DNA of 64,000 nucleotides from Sinimarinibacterium flocculans (GCF_003201205.1 NZ_QICN01000002.1:235780-299779); one strand, 5' to 3'. Counted from the first letter of the stretch, positions 18,276 through 26,757 are shown. A program made the numbers and translations. The notes: generated by a model from the sequence alone, not told the origin.

Positions 18276-18983
18276 TCAATCCCCGCCCAGGACCGCAGCG
18301 TCGAGCCCGTAGCCGACGCCGTAGACGCTGCGCAGCGGATCGCGGTCGCCCAGCGCCTCACGCAGCTTGCGCCGCAGGTTCTTCACATGGCTGTCGATGT
18401 TGCGCTCGTAGCCGGCGAAGTCGGTCCCGCGTGCACGTTCGAGCAGCTGCGCGCGTGACCACACCCGCTGCGGTTGCTCGAGCATCGCACTGAGGATGCG
18501 GAACTCGATCGGCGTGAGGGCGACGTCCGTGCCGGCGACACGCAGGCTGTGCGCATCGCGGTCCAGTTCCAGCGGACCGAGCGCGATGCGACGACCGCCG
18601 GGCCCGGCCTGTGGCGCCAGGCGCCGGAGGATCGCCCGCGCCCGGGCGACCACCTCGCGCGGACTGAACGGCTTGCAGACGTAGTCGTCGGCGCCGAGTT
18701 CGAGCCCGAGCAGGCGGTCGATCTCGTCCACGCGCGCCGTGACCATCATGATCGCCGGCCCGCCGCCACCGGCGCGCAGCTCGCGGCACAGCGCCAGCCC
18801 GTCCTTGCCGGGCAACTGCAGGTCGAGCAGCAGCAGATCCACCGGCCGGCGCCGCAGTGCGGACAGCACCTCGTCGCCCCGGTGGAGCACCTCCACATCG
18901 AACCCCGCGTGCACGAAGTAATCGCGCAGCAAGGCGGCGAGCTTGGTTTCGTCCTCGACAACCAGGACACGTGGCGCGCTCAT
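18276..18983 (-). CDS. OmpR-family response regulator (BaeR-like)
   Basis: This 235-residue regulator has a receiver domain (RVLVVEDETKLAALLRDYF, phospho-Asp in LLLLDLQLPG, KPFSPREVVARARA) and a winged-helix DNA-binding domain (LTPIEFRILSAMLEQPQRVW, then VKNLRRKLREALGDRDPLRS and VYGVGYGLD). The sequence style is that of BaeR. Its ATG overlaps the stop of the kinase gene by four bases, so the pair is cotranslated. A likely target is the divergent periplasmic-protein gene at 20616, whose promoter carries a tandem half-site. Confidence 0.93.
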   Translation of the reverse strand: MSAPRVLVVEDETKLAALLRDYFVHAGFDVEVLHRGDEVLSALRRRPVDLLLLDLQLPGKDGLALCRELRAGGGGPAIMMVTARVDEIDRLLGLELGADDYVCKPFSPREVVARARAILRRLAPQAGPGGRRIALGPLELDRDAHSLRVAGTDVALTPIEFRILSAMLEQPQRVWSRAQLLERARGTDFAGYERNIDSHVKNLRRKLREALGDRDPLRSVYGVGYGLDAAVLGGD

Positions 18984-20461
18984 GTGCCCGCTCCTGCCGC
19001 CGGCAGTTCGACCCCGATGCACAGGCCGCCCCCGGCACTGGCGCGCGCCTCGATGCGCCCGCCGTGCGCCTCGACGATCGAGCGGCAGATCGCCAGCCCG
19101 AGGCCGGTACCTCCGCCGTCACGCGAGCGCGCCGACTCGACCCGGTACAGACGGTCGAACAGCCGCGGCAGCGCATCCGCAGGCACCCCCGGACCACCGT
19201 CGCAGACGCGAACCTCGACCCTGCCATCGGCCGCCGCGGTACTGATGCGGACCGGGGCGGACGGCTGCGCATGACGCAACACGTTGCCGAGCAGGTTGGC
19301 GAGCACCTGCTCGATGCGCTGAGCGTCCACGGAGGCCATCAACTCGCCCTCGGCGAGCTGGGCCTCCAAGGCAAAGCCGGCCTGCCGCAGCGGCGCGTCG
19401 AAACGGGCCACCGCCCCCAGTACCAGGGCATTGATGTCGCAGCGCTCGCGGGCGAGCGGCAGCCCGCCGGATTCGGCCAGCGACAGCAGGTGCAGGTCGT
19501 CGATCAGGCCGCCGAGACGCTGCACCTCCTGCTGCATCGACTGCAGCTGCGCCGGACCGGCCGGACGCACTCCGTCGAGCACGGCTTCGAGTTCGCCGCG
19601 CAGCACCGCCAGCGGCGTGCGCAGTTCGTGAGCGACGTCGGCCAGCCACTGACGCTGGTTGCGGTCGTAGCGTTCCAGCGCCGCCGCCAGCGCATTGAAG
19701 TCCGCCGCCAAGCGGTCGAACTCGTCGCCACGGTCCGCGTCCAGGCGCAGGCTGAACTCGCGCCGCGCCAGCGCCGCGGTGCCGACGGACAGCCGCCGCA
19801 GCGGCCGCAGCACCATCGCCGCGATCAGCGCCGCGAACAATGCTGCCAGCGGCAGGCCGATGGCGGCGGCACGCATCAGTGCCTCGGTCTGCCGCCTCCA
19901 GAACCCGACCTCGTCGGGCGCGATCCATTCCGGCAGCGGCGGGCGCGCGACGTAGCCGAGCGTGACGCCGTCGTCGACGATCGGCACCCGCAGGGCCTCG
20001 CCCGGCGGCAAGGGGACGCCGGCCACGGGGCGCAGATCGGCATCGAGCACCGTGAGCGGTGCGCGCAGCCGGCGTCGTCGACGCTCGGCGTCGGCCGGCG
20101 GTGGCGGCAGCAGGGCGCGCCGCCGCAACTCGCGCACCGACAGCGCGGCGAGCGCCAGGTCGCCGGTCTGCGCATGCTGGTCGGCGATCCGCTCGGCAAC
20201 GTCCTCGAGCCGCTGACGTTCGTGCGCCTCGACATAGGCGGCGAAGCTCGTCGCCGTCTGCTGGCGCATCAGCAGCAGCACGCCGGACAGCAGCGCCGCG
20301 GCCGCCAGCAGTTGCACGGCAAACAGCTTCCAGAACAGCGGCAAGCCGCGTCGCGGCTTGCCGCCCTCACCCACCGTCGGCTCCGCCGCCGGTCCCCCCT
20401 CTCCCGCCACGCGGGCGAGGGTTGGGCGGTCGGCTTGCAGCCGCTTCGGGTTCTGGCGCAT
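18980..20461 (-). CDS. Sensor histidine kinase (BaeS-like)
   Basis: This 493-residue inner-membrane kinase has a first membrane helix at about residues 43-65 (FWKLFAVQLLAAAALLSGV) and a periplasmic domain up to about 190. A second helix (about 192-215) and a HAMP segment lead to the H box (WLADVAHELRTPLAVLRGE). ATP-binding boxes N (VLANLLGNVLRHA), G1 (DGGPGVP) and G2 (GGGTGLGLAI) are present. With the BaeR-like regulator it should sense envelope stress. The N-terminal 40 residues are unusual: they are encoded by DNA carrying two palindromes, and the Gly/Pro-rich product looks like a translated insertion rather than a domain. Confidence 0.92.
   Translation of the reverse strand: MRQNPKRLQADRPTLARVAGEGGPAAEPTVGEGGKPRRGLPLFWKLFAVQLLAAAALLSGVLLLMRQQTATSFAAYVEAHERQRLEDVAERIADQHAQTGDLALAALSVRELRRRALLPPPPADAERRRRRLRAPLTVLDADLRPVAGVPLPPGEALRVPIVDDGVTLGYVARPPLPEWIAPDEVGFWRRQTEALMRAAAIGLPLAALFAALIAAMVLRPLRRLSVGTAALARREFSLRLDADRGDEFDRLAADFNALAAALERYDRNQRQWLADVAHELRTPLAVLRGELEAVLDGVRPAGPAQLQSMQQEVQRLGGLIDDLHLLSLAESGGLPLARERCDINALVLGAVARFDAPLRQAGFALEAQLAEGELMASVDAQRIEQVLANLLGNVLRHAQPSAPVRISTAAADGRVEVRVCDGGPGVPADALPRLFDRLYRVESARSRDGGGTGLGLAICRSIVEAHGGRIEARASAGGGLCIGVELPAAGAGT
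20338..20421. repeat. REP-like palindromes within the 5' end of the kinase gene
   Basis: A 13-bp perfect inverted repeat with a single central base (GCGGCAAGCCGCG / T / CGCGGCTTGCCGC, 20338-20364) is followed by CCCTCTCCCGC ... GCGGGCGAGGG (20397-20421). The second resembles the intergenic REP palindromes of xanthomonads and pseudomonads. Both lie inside codons 13-41 of the minus-strand kinase. Confidence 0.6.
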
Positions 20462-20519
20462 GGCCTCATCTTAGAGGGCGCTCGCTGCCACGGCAGCGAC
20501 CTGCAGATTGTCCGCAGGC

Positions 20520-20555
20520 TTTCTCCACGGTTTCCCCACAATCGCCGCCTAGTCT
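20520..20555 (+). promoter_or_regulatory. Tandem half-site and -10 box before the Spy-like gene
   Basis: Two near-identical 9-base half-sites, TTTCTCCAC (20520-20528) and TTTCCCCAC (20531-20539), repeat with an 11-base period, the geometry bound by OmpR/PhoB-family dimers. A -10-like TAGTCT at 20550-20555 follows at the distance expected when a bound regulator replaces the -35 box. The adjacent BaeR-like regulator is the natural candidate; this is inference. Confidence 0.5.
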
Positions 20556-20615
20556 GGACAGCGTGGCGGAAGCGCATGCGCGCTACCGCAACGTCCACCC
20601 GAAAAGGAGCCCCCC

Positions 20616-21044
20616 ATGAAACCGATCAAACTCGTCGTCGCCGCGGTGCTGACCAGCGTCGCACTCGGCGCCACCGCGGTTCACGCCGCCGACACAGAGG
20701 GCCGCGACGGCCGGCGCATGCAGCGCATGCACGGTCCTTCCCTCGAACGCATGGTCTTCGGCAACGCGCTGGCCGCCGAGCTGGCGAAGCAGACCGGCCG
20801 TACCGCGGACGAAGTCCGCGAACTGTTCGCCGACGGCGGTCCGCGCGAAGCCGCCGAAACCCTGGGCCTGGATCGCGACGCGATGAAGGCCGCGATGGAG
20901 CAGGCACGCCAGGCCGTCATCGCGCAGGCCCTGGCGGCGCAGATGATCACGGCCGAGCAGGCCCAGACTCTCGCCGAGGCGAAGCCGCGTCATCTCGGAA
21001 AGAAGGGCCCGCGTCCCGACGCCGACACGGGTGAAGACGGCTGA
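20616..21044 (+). CDS. Periplasmic Spy/CpxP-like small protein
   Basis: This 142-residue exported protein has a signal peptide of about 24 residues (ending AVHAAD). The mature chain is helical and charged, with one ITAEQ motif near residue 113, reminiscent of the LTxxQ motifs of Spy/CpxP chaperones. The match is partial. It is transcribed away from the BaeSR-like genes from a promoter with a tandem regulator site, the same arrangement as stress-induced periplasmic chaperones. The start has a good AAGGAG ribosome binding site. Confidence 0.78.
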   Translation: MKPIKLVVAAVLTSVALGATAVHAADTEGRDGRRMQRMHGPSLERMVFGNALAAELAKQTGRTADEVRELFADGGPREAAETLGLDRDAMKAAMEQARQAVIAQALAAQMITAEQAQTLAEAKPRHLGKKGPRPDADTGEDG

Positions 21045-21060
21045 ATGCCTTCATCCGTCA

Positions 21061-21141
21061 GGCAACGAAAGCCCCGGCCGCAAGGCCGGCCCGCCGTTCA
21101 GGCAACAAAAAACCCCGGCTGCGAGGCCGGCCCGCCGTTCA
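21061..21141. repeat. Two tandem relics of the terminator unit
   Basis: Two units of 40 and 41 bases (GGCAACxAAA ... CCGCCGTTCA; 21061-21100, 21101-21141) precede a third unit carrying the intact terminator. Each contains an A run, a CCCCGGC arm and GGCCGG, but in the first two the final G/T arm is replaced by CCCGCCGTTCA, so they cannot form the full hairpin. Confidence 0.75.
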
Positions 21142-21176
21142 AACAACAAAAAACCCCGGCCGCAAGGCCGGGGTTT
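21142..21176 (-). terminator. Terminator of the cold-shock gene (usable on both strands)
   Basis: A perfect hairpin, AAACCCCGGCC / GCAA / GGCCGGGGTTT (21151-21176), is flanked on the left by AACAACAAAA, which on the minus strand gives a strong T tract after the cold-shock gene. The right-hand TTT may also stop the plus-strand Spy-like gene. Confidence 0.85.
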
Positions 21177-21201
21177 CGGAATCCGAAATCTTGAGTGCGG
21201 C

Positions 21202-21414
21202 TTAGAGCGCGCGGATCTGCGCCGCCTGCAGGCCCTTGGGGCCACGGCGAACTTCGAACTGGACCTTCTGCCCTTCCTTCAGCGTCTTGAAGCCCGTCCC
21301 CTGGATCTCGCGGAAGTGCGCGAACAGGTCTTCACCGCCGCCTTCCGGCGTGATGAAGCCAAAGCCCTTCGCTTCGTTGAACCACTTCACCGTGCCCGTT
21401 GCAACATTCGACAT
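21202..21414 (-). CDS. Cold-shock domain protein
   Basis: This 70-residue single-domain nucleic-acid-binding protein starts [20 protein letters not shown] and has RNP1 (KGFGFI) and the RNP2 equivalent DLFAHF. It should bind single-stranded RNA and DNA and loosen RNA structure. The ATG at 21414 follows AAGGAA. The upstream region carries a small CCCTC/CCAA/GAGGG hairpin at about 21571-21584 that could be part of a long leader, as is common for cold-shock genes; I did not define the promoter. Confidence 0.96.
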   Translation of the reverse strand: MSNVATGTVKWFNEAKGFGFITPEGGGEDLFAHFREIQGTGFKTLKEGQKVQFEVRRGPKGLQAAQIRAL

Positions 21415-21734
21415 ACGACATTCCTTTAAAGCAGATTGAAATCGGGCAACCCCCGCCCGGTGGGTGCAAGCGAACAAGAAGCGGTCGGGGCCTCGCGCGA
21501 CACCGCCCGCGGGCGGATCGATCTCACCCGCAATGAACGCTGCCTGAAACGGATGCGCGCATGACTCTACACCCTCCCAAGAGGGCTGTCGAATGTGCAT
21601 TGCAGCGTAATTTTTCCTGCCTTTCCGGGGGGTTCCGGCGCATCTGCCGGTGCTGAGCCGGACCGCCGCGGAGCCCGGCGATTCGCTTGTTATCATCGCC
21701 GCCCCTCGCCGCCTGCCCGATTGCCGCTGCCATC

Positions 21735-22631
21735 ATGTGGTTCCGAAACCTGACGATCTACCGCCTGCCTCCGGGCTGGTCCCGCACGCCCGGTGAACTC
21801 GAGGCGACGCTGACCGAATTTCCGCTGCAACCGTGCGCCGGCCTGACGCTGCAGACGCGCGGCTGGGTCCCGGTCAACGACGCCGGCCAGTTCGCCTACG
21901 GCCAGGAACAGCAGGTCCTGATCGCGATGGGCGCCGACGAGAAGCTGCTGCCGGCTTCGGTCGTCAACCAGGTCGCCGGCGAGCGCATCGCCCGGCTGGA
22001 GAGCGACAAGGGTTTCAAGCTGGGCCGCAAGGCCAAGCGCGAGATTCGCGAACAGATCGCCGTGGAACTGACGCCGCGGGCGTTCTCCCGCCGCACCGAG
22101 CTGCGCGGCTGGTTCGATTTCGCCGGCGGCTGGCTGGTGGTCGACACCGCGTCGGCCAACCGAGCCGACGAGTTCACGCAGACCCTGCGCGACGCCCTGG
22201 GCGAACTGCCGGTGACGCCCCTGCAGTCCGAGCCGTCGATGGACGCGCTGATGACCGGCTGGCTCGCGGCCCGGCAGGCGCCGGGGCCGTTCGAGCTCGA
22301 CGACGAGGCCGAACTGACGACCGCCGACGAGAACAAGGCGACGGTGCGCTATCTGCGTCACGCCCTCGACGGCAAGGACATCGCCGGCCACCTGTCCAAC
22401 GGCAAGATCGTCAAACGCCTCGCGCTAACCTGGAAGGACCGCATCAGCTTCGTCGTCGACGACAAGCTCCAGGTCCGCCGCTTCAAGGCACTGGATACCG
22501 AGCGCGTCCGCGAGGAGTCGGACGGCCTGCCGCCGGAGCAGCAGTTCGAGATCGACTTCGCGCTGTTCAGCGGTGAACTCGGCGCCCTGCTGAAAGACCT
22601 GGCGGCGGCGGTGAACGCCGCGCGCGACTAG
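21735..22631 (+). CDS. rdgC: Recombination-associated protein RdgC
   Basis: This 298-residue protein begins MWFRNLTIYRLPPGW and carries the RdgC pattern throughout (RGWVPV, LIAMGADEKLLPASVVNQV, GRKAKREIREQ, RRTELRGWFDF, VDTASANRADEF). RdgC forms a ring dimer around double-stranded DNA and restrains RecA. I chose the ATG at 21735 because it starts the conserved N terminus; an earlier in-frame start at 21687 is unlikely. Its TAG stop is the first contact with an inserted inverted-repeat element, so the original end of the gene may have been altered at that point. Confidence 0.96.
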   Translation: MWFRNLTIYRLPPGWSRTPGELEATLTEFPLQPCAGLTLQTRGWVPVNDAGQFAYGQEQQVLIAMGADEKLLPASVVNQVAGERIARLESDKGFKLGRKAKREIREQIAVELTPRAFSRRTELRGWFDFAGGWLVVDTASANRADEFTQTLRDALGELPVTPLQSEPSMDALMTGWLAARQAPGPFELDDEAELTTADENKATVRYLRHALDGKDIAGHLSNGKIVKRLALTWKDRISFVVDDKLQVRRFKALDTERVREESDGLPPEQQFEIDFALFSGELGALLKDLAAAVNAARD

Positions 22632-22895
22632 GGCCTGTTAGCACTACAGCGGTCGCTGCGACGGAGGTCGTTTTGGCGCAGGGCAAGGCGCCAGACGCGA
22701 CGCTTGGTCATTCCAAGCAAGCGGCTGGCAACGCCGCACTGCGCCAAAACGGCCCCGTCCCGAAGGGTTGCGCCCAAAATCGCGCTGGCCTGCGTTGCGC
22801 ACCTTGGGCTTGGAACCACCAAGCACTGCGGCGCGCGCCTTGCCCAGCACGATTTTGGGCAGCAACGCAGCGATCGCCGTAGCGTTAACAGGCCC
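22631..22895. mobile_element. 265-bp terminal-inverted-repeat element, copy 1
   Basis: About 30-bp terminal inverted repeats (GGGCCTGTTAGCACTACAGC at the left; GTAGCGTTAACAGGCCC at the right) enclose two internal hairpins. Hairpin A has a perfect 13-bp stem (22669-22681 with 22739-22751, CGTTTTGGCGCAG) and hairpin B an 11-bp stem (22772-22782 with 22850-22860, GCCCAAAATCG). Each has an inner GCTTGG/CCAAGC stem with a 5-base loop, and a CCCGAAGGG sits between them. CTAG flanks both ends (22628-22631, 22895-22898), a plausible target sequence. There is no coding capacity. It is a MITE-like relative of the copy at 33986-34250, of identical length. Confidence 0.8.
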
Positions 22896-22899
22896 TAGC

Positions 22900-24156
22900 T
22901 CACTCCCTCAGGATATCGATGTCCGCCTCGGCTTCGACCGGCCCTTCCGAATTGGCGGTTGCGGCCTCGATCGTCGCCCGGCCCTCGGCACCGGCGACTG
23001 CGCTGACCTCGCCGGCATCGACGCCTTCGATGACGACCGTCGCAAGGTCCCGGTTGAGGCTGGTCCAGACAACTTCGCGCCGGACCGGACGTTCGAAGCC
23101 GTCGTCGAACAGGCCGTAGGCCTGCAGGGCCAGCGTGTCGGGGTAGCGCAGGCTGCTGCGCGCGGGATCGACGCGCAACGACAGGATCTCGCTGTCGATG
23201 AAACGATACACCCGGGTCAGCGCCTCCAGATCGAGCGGCTTGTAGCGCAGGCGGTATTGCACGTCGCGGTCGGCGCGCGCGCTGCCGACGACCAGATACT
23301 CGTCGACGGCGACGCTCGCATCGTCGTCGTCGCCCAGCACCTGGTCGATCTCGACCTGCGCCGATACGTTCTGCGGCGGCGCCCCGGCATCGGCAAAGAC
23401 GGTCTCGACGCGGATCTCGTCGGTGTAGCCCAGCGGCACGGCCAGCGACTGCGGTTGCTCGTAGCTCAGGCGCAGGCCGGTGACGGCGCCGAGCTGCAGC
23501 TCGCGCACGGCGCTGCGGGCGCAGGTGAACAGGCGCGCCTCGAGCAGGAAGGGGCGGTCGAGCGGGTCGCCGGCGACGCTGACGGTCGACGTGTCGATCA
23601 GCGCGGTCGGCGCGCCGGCGGTCGGCAGGCTCCAGACGGCGGAAGCGCTCAGATCCTGGGCCGGCTCGTCGTCCTCGAAGGTCACCTCGAGCGCGAAGGC
23701 CTGCGTCGAATCCGGCGCCATTCGCGTCAGCGCCGGCGTGATCGTCAGATCGCCGATGGGGTCGGCCGTCACGCTGAACTCGTCGTACAGGCCGATGTAG
23801 TCGGCGCGGATGACGGCCGTGCCGACGCTGCGGGCGATCACCGTGCCGGCCGGAAAGACGCTGCCGGGTTCGGCGCGGATGTCGCCGTTGCTGACGTCGA
23901 TCACGCCCGGGTTGCTCGACCGCCAGACGACACGTCCGGTGACGTCGCCCTCGTTGGCGTTCTCGCCATCGAACTGCGCGGTCGCGTACAGCTGGAATGC
24001 CGCGCATTCGTAGGTGCGATAGAACTCGTCGTCGCCGACCAGGCTGATCTTCACGCCGGTGGGCGCGGTCCCGCCGCCGACGTCGAAGTTGAAATCGCAG
24101 GCGCCGACCAGCGCCGCCGCCACGAGGGCGGCGGCTCGCGGGCAGGAGTCCCTCAT
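22900..24156 (-). CDS. Lipoprotein with bacterial Ig-like domains
   Basis: This 418-residue lipoprotein (lipobox LVGAC, Cys at residue 20) has at least two Ig-like (Big-2 type) repeats. Tell-tale stretches are VTGRVVWRSSNPGVIDVSNG followed by AGTVIARSVGTAVIRADY, and REVVWTSLNRDLATV followed by GRATIEA near the C terminus. It should be a surface or periplasmic structural protein. Its ATG overlaps the stop of the NHL-repeat gene upstream by four bases, so the two are coexpressed. Specific function is unknown. Confidence 0.83.
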   Translation of the reverse strand: MRDSCPRAAALVAAALVGACDFNFDVGGGTAPTGVKISLVGDDEFYRTYECAAFQLYATAQFDGENANEGDVTGRVVWRSSNPGVIDVSNGDIRAEPGSVFPAGTVIARSVGTAVIRADYIGLYDEFSVTADPIGDLTITPALTRMAPDSTQAFALEVTFEDDEPAQDLSASAVWSLPTAGAPTALIDTSTVSVAGDPLDRPFLLEARLFTCARSAVRELQLGAVTGLRLSYEQPQSLAVPLGYTDEIRVETVFADAGAPPQNVSAQVEIDQVLGDDDDASVAVDEYLVVGSARADRDVQYRLRYKPLDLEALTRVYRFIDSEILSLRVDPARSSLRYPDTLALQAYGLFDDGFERPVRREVVWTSLNRDLATVVIEGVDAGEVSAVAGAEGRATIEAATANSEGPVEAEADIDILRE

Positions 24157-25373
24157 TGCGGGAACAGCAGTACGCGGTTGTTGTTGCGGTCAGACACGTA
24201 GAGCACGCCGTTGTAGATGAACGCGCCGCTGGCACCACTGACCGTCCCCGCGCTGGGCGTATCGTCGACCACGCCGTCCTGGTCCTCGTCATTGGCGGTT
24301 GCCGCCGAGAACGAGTCCTGGTTCTGGCCGAACACCCGGCTGGCCTGCACGCCGTTGGCGATCGGGAACGAGTCGAACTGCAACACGCGGTTGTTGCCCG
24401 AGTCGGCGACGTAGATGCGCGTGCCATCGGCACTGATGCCGAACGGCGTGCGCAGCGTCGATGCCGAGGTGCCGGGGCTGGAGCGGCTGAAATCGCTCTG
24501 GCCGATGACGTAGTCCGCCTCGGCGCCGATCTCCTGCGGGAACAGCGACCACGCGAGGATGCGGTGGTTGCCGGAATCCGCGACCAGCAGACGGAACCCG
24601 TCGCTCCACACCGATGCCGGGCGGTTCATCTCCTCGGCCTCGTCGTCGGCGACGCGCGTGACGAAATCCGGCTGCCCGAGCACGATGTCCGCGGCAGCGC
24701 CGTTGGTCGTCGGCAGCGAGTTCCAGACCAGCACACGGTTGTTGTTCTGGTCGGCGACCAGCAGCCGGCCGTTGGCGATCACCGCCGAGGTCGGGAACGC
24801 CAGACGCGTCTGCGAGGTGCCGGAGCCGCTGCCGTCGAAGGCGCTCTGACCGACGACGATGTCCGGTACGGCCCCCGTCTGCGTGGGCACGCTGTTCCAG
24901 ATCAGCACGCGGTTGTTGCCGGAGTCGGCGACCACCAGGCGGCCTTCGCCGATGAACACGGAGGCCGGCAGGGCCATGCGGCTGCGACCGGTGGCACCGA
25001 CGTTGCTGGTGAAGTCCGCCTGCCCGAGCACGATGTCGGCGGCCACGCCGTCGGTGGACGGAATCGCGCTGTAGCCCAGCACGCGGTTGTTGGCCGTGTC
25101 GGCGACAAACAGCCGCGTGCCGTCGGTGGCGACGTTGCCGAGCGGCTGCGCCAGCGTGCCCGCACCGGCGCCACCGCCGCGATTGGGGCTGGCGCCGAGA
25201 AAGTCGGACTGGCCGACGACGGCGAAGGCTTCGATCAGGTCGAGATCGTCGTCGCCATCGTTGTCGCTGCTGCAGGCGGCCAGCATCGACGCAGCGATCA
25301 TGGCGGCGGCCACGGCGGCGCGCTGCAGGCGGCGTGTGGTTTCCGGGTACGCGGGCGCGGCCGGTACGGGCAT
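24153..25373 (-). CDS. NHL-repeat beta-propeller lipoprotein
   Basis: This 406-residue exported protein has an N-terminal signal with a lipobox (LAAC, followed by SSDNDGDDD). Six NHL-type repeats follow, each with a version of VADSGNNRVLxWNSxP and DIVLGQxDF, a pattern predicted to fold as a beta propeller. Such propellers act as binding platforms. The ATG at 25373 follows a GGAG site; the frame is open further upstream without a start resembling a signal. It is coupled with the Ig-like lipoprotein gene, suggesting a two-part surface complex. The binding partner is unknown. Confidence 0.87.
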   Translation of the reverse strand: MPVPAAPAYPETTRRLQRAAVAAAMIAASMLAACSSDNDGDDDLDLIEAFAVVGQSDFLGASPNRGGGAGAGTLAQPLGNVATDGTRLFVADTANNRVLGYSAIPSTDGVAADIVLGQADFTSNVGATGRSRMALPASVFIGEGRLVVADSGNNRVLIWNSVPTQTGAVPDIVVGQSAFDGSGSGTSQTRLAFPTSAVIANGRLLVADQNNNRVLVWNSLPTTNGAAADIVLGQPDFVTRVADDEAEEMNRPASVWSDGFRLLVADSGNHRILAWSLFPQEIGAEADYVIGQSDFSRSSPGTSASTLRTPFGISADGTRIYVADSGNNRVLQFDSFPIANGVQASRVFGQNQDSFSAATANDEDQDGVVDDTPSAGTVSGASGAFIYNGVLYVSDRNNNRVLLFPQ

Positions 25374-25440
25374 GCGGGTTCTCCGTTCGGGTGATCGCTG
25401 GCAATTGCCAGCGCGAAGAAGCTTGGCGCAGACCCGCCCT

Positions 25441-26757
25441 TCAATCTGAATCGATGTGTAACCGTTCGTAACCGTTGTCGCGATCGGCGTGCAGCGGCAG
25501 GCGCAGTTCGATCGCGAATGCCTGCCCGTCTTCGCGTGGGCACAGGCGCAGATCACCGCCGTGCAGGTCCGCGACCCGCTGCACGATCGCCAGCCCCAGA
25601 CCGCAACCTCCGGGGCTGCGCGCCTCGCTGCCGCGCGCGAACGGCCGCAGCAGGCGCGGCCACTGCGCCGCCTCGATGCCCTCGCCGCTGTCGGCCACGG
25701 ACAGCACGGCATGCGCGTCATCGACCCGCGTGCTCACCACGACCGGTGCCGCGCCATGCACACGCGCGTTGTCGACCAGATTGCGCAGCGCGCGACGCAG
25801 CGCGCCCACGCGCAGCGGCAGCGCCTGCGGCGCGTCGAGCACCAACCGCGTCTGCGCGTCGCCGCGACCGAGCAGGGCGTGCACGACGGCATCGAGGCTC
25901 GCGTCCTGCAGCGGCTCGTCCTGACCGTCGCGCGCGAAATCGATGCACTGGCCGACGATGTGGTCGATCTCGCGGATGTCGCGCAGGGTGTCGTCCCAGC
26001 GACCGCCCTCCGCGTTGCGCAGCTCTATCGCCGCCTGGATGCGCGCGAGCGGCGAACGCAGGTCATGCGACAGGCCGGCCAGCATCAGCTCGCGTTCCTG
26101 CAGGTTGCTGCGCAACTGGCGGCCGAGCCGGTGCAGCGACTGCCCGATGGTCTTGAGTTCGCTGGGCCCCGAGAACGCCCAGACCGGCGGCGTGGCCCCG
26201 CGCTCGATGTCGCCGATCGCGGCCAGCAGGGCACGCAGCGGCCGGCGCAGCGCGACCGACGCCAGCAATACCGCGCAGCCGACCACCAGGCACAGGCTCA
26301 CCAGGTTGATCCACATGAAGTGCCGGCGCACCGCCTGGACGTTTTCGCGATGCGCCTGGCCGAAGGGTCCGCCGAGCACAGGGCGGTCGACCTGCAGGCC
26401 GAACAGGCCGGCCCCGGGCCGCCGCCGCACGTCCATCCCCGGCGCGCGCCCGGCGGTGTCCGCCGGTTCCGGTTCCGCTTCCGGCCCCGCCGCCGCACCT
26501 CCGGTGCCGAACGCGGCCGGTACGGGCGGCGGCGGCAGCGCTCCCGTCGGCGCCTGCACGCGGGTGCCGGGCGGCCCCGGGACCACCGGCTCGACGCAGG
26601 GCTTGTCGCGGCTCGGCCGCTCGCCGGGTTCGCACAGCCGCAGGTTGAACAGCACCACGTCCGGCGGCGGGAAGAAGCGCAGCAGCAGCAGGCTGAACGA
26701 CGGCGTCAGCAGGATCGCTGCGGCGACCAGCAAGCCTGCCAGCAAGCGCAGACTCAC
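25441..26757 (-). CDS. EnvZ-like sensor histidine kinase
   Basis: This 438-residue inner-membrane kinase starts at a GTG (26757) with a GGAGAG site. A membrane helix (residues 4-28) is followed by a periplasmic loop with two Cys and a long Pro/Ala/Gly-rich low-complexity stretch (about 55-110). A second helix (about 150-170) and a HAMP segment lead to the H box AGLSHDLRSPLARI, as in EnvZ. ATP-binding marks are LRNLVDNARVHG, VADSGEGI and GGCGLGLAIV. The response regulator gene upstream reads into this gene in another frame because its 3' end is missing, so phosphotransfer to a functional partner is uncertain. Confidence 0.9.
   Translation of the reverse strand: MSLRLLAGLLVAAAILLTPSFSLLLLRFFPPPDVVLFNLRLCEPGERPSRDKPCVEPVVPGPPGTRVQAPTGALPPPPVPAAFGTGGAAAGPEAEPEPADTAGRAPGMDVRRRPGAGLFGLQVDRPVLGGPFGQAHRENVQAVRRHFMWINLVSLCLVVGCAVLLASVALRRPLRALLAAIGDIERGATPPVWAFSGPSELKTIGQSLHRLGRQLRSNLQERELMLAGLSHDLRSPLARIQAAIELRNAEGGRWDDTLRDIREIDHIVGQCIDFARDGQDEPLQDASLDAVVHALLGRGDAQTRLVLDAPQALPLRVGALRRALRNLVDNARVHGAAPVVVSTRVDDAHAVLSVADSGEGIEAAQWPRLLRPFARGSEARSPGGCGLGLAIVQRVADLHGGDLRLCPREDGQAFAIELRLPLHADRDNGYERLHIDSD

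Noticed and set aside
18857-21034. A 725-codon open frame on the plus strand.
   Set aside because: Antisense to the kinase and in another frame of the Spy-like gene; low-complexity Arg/Gln/Gly sequence.
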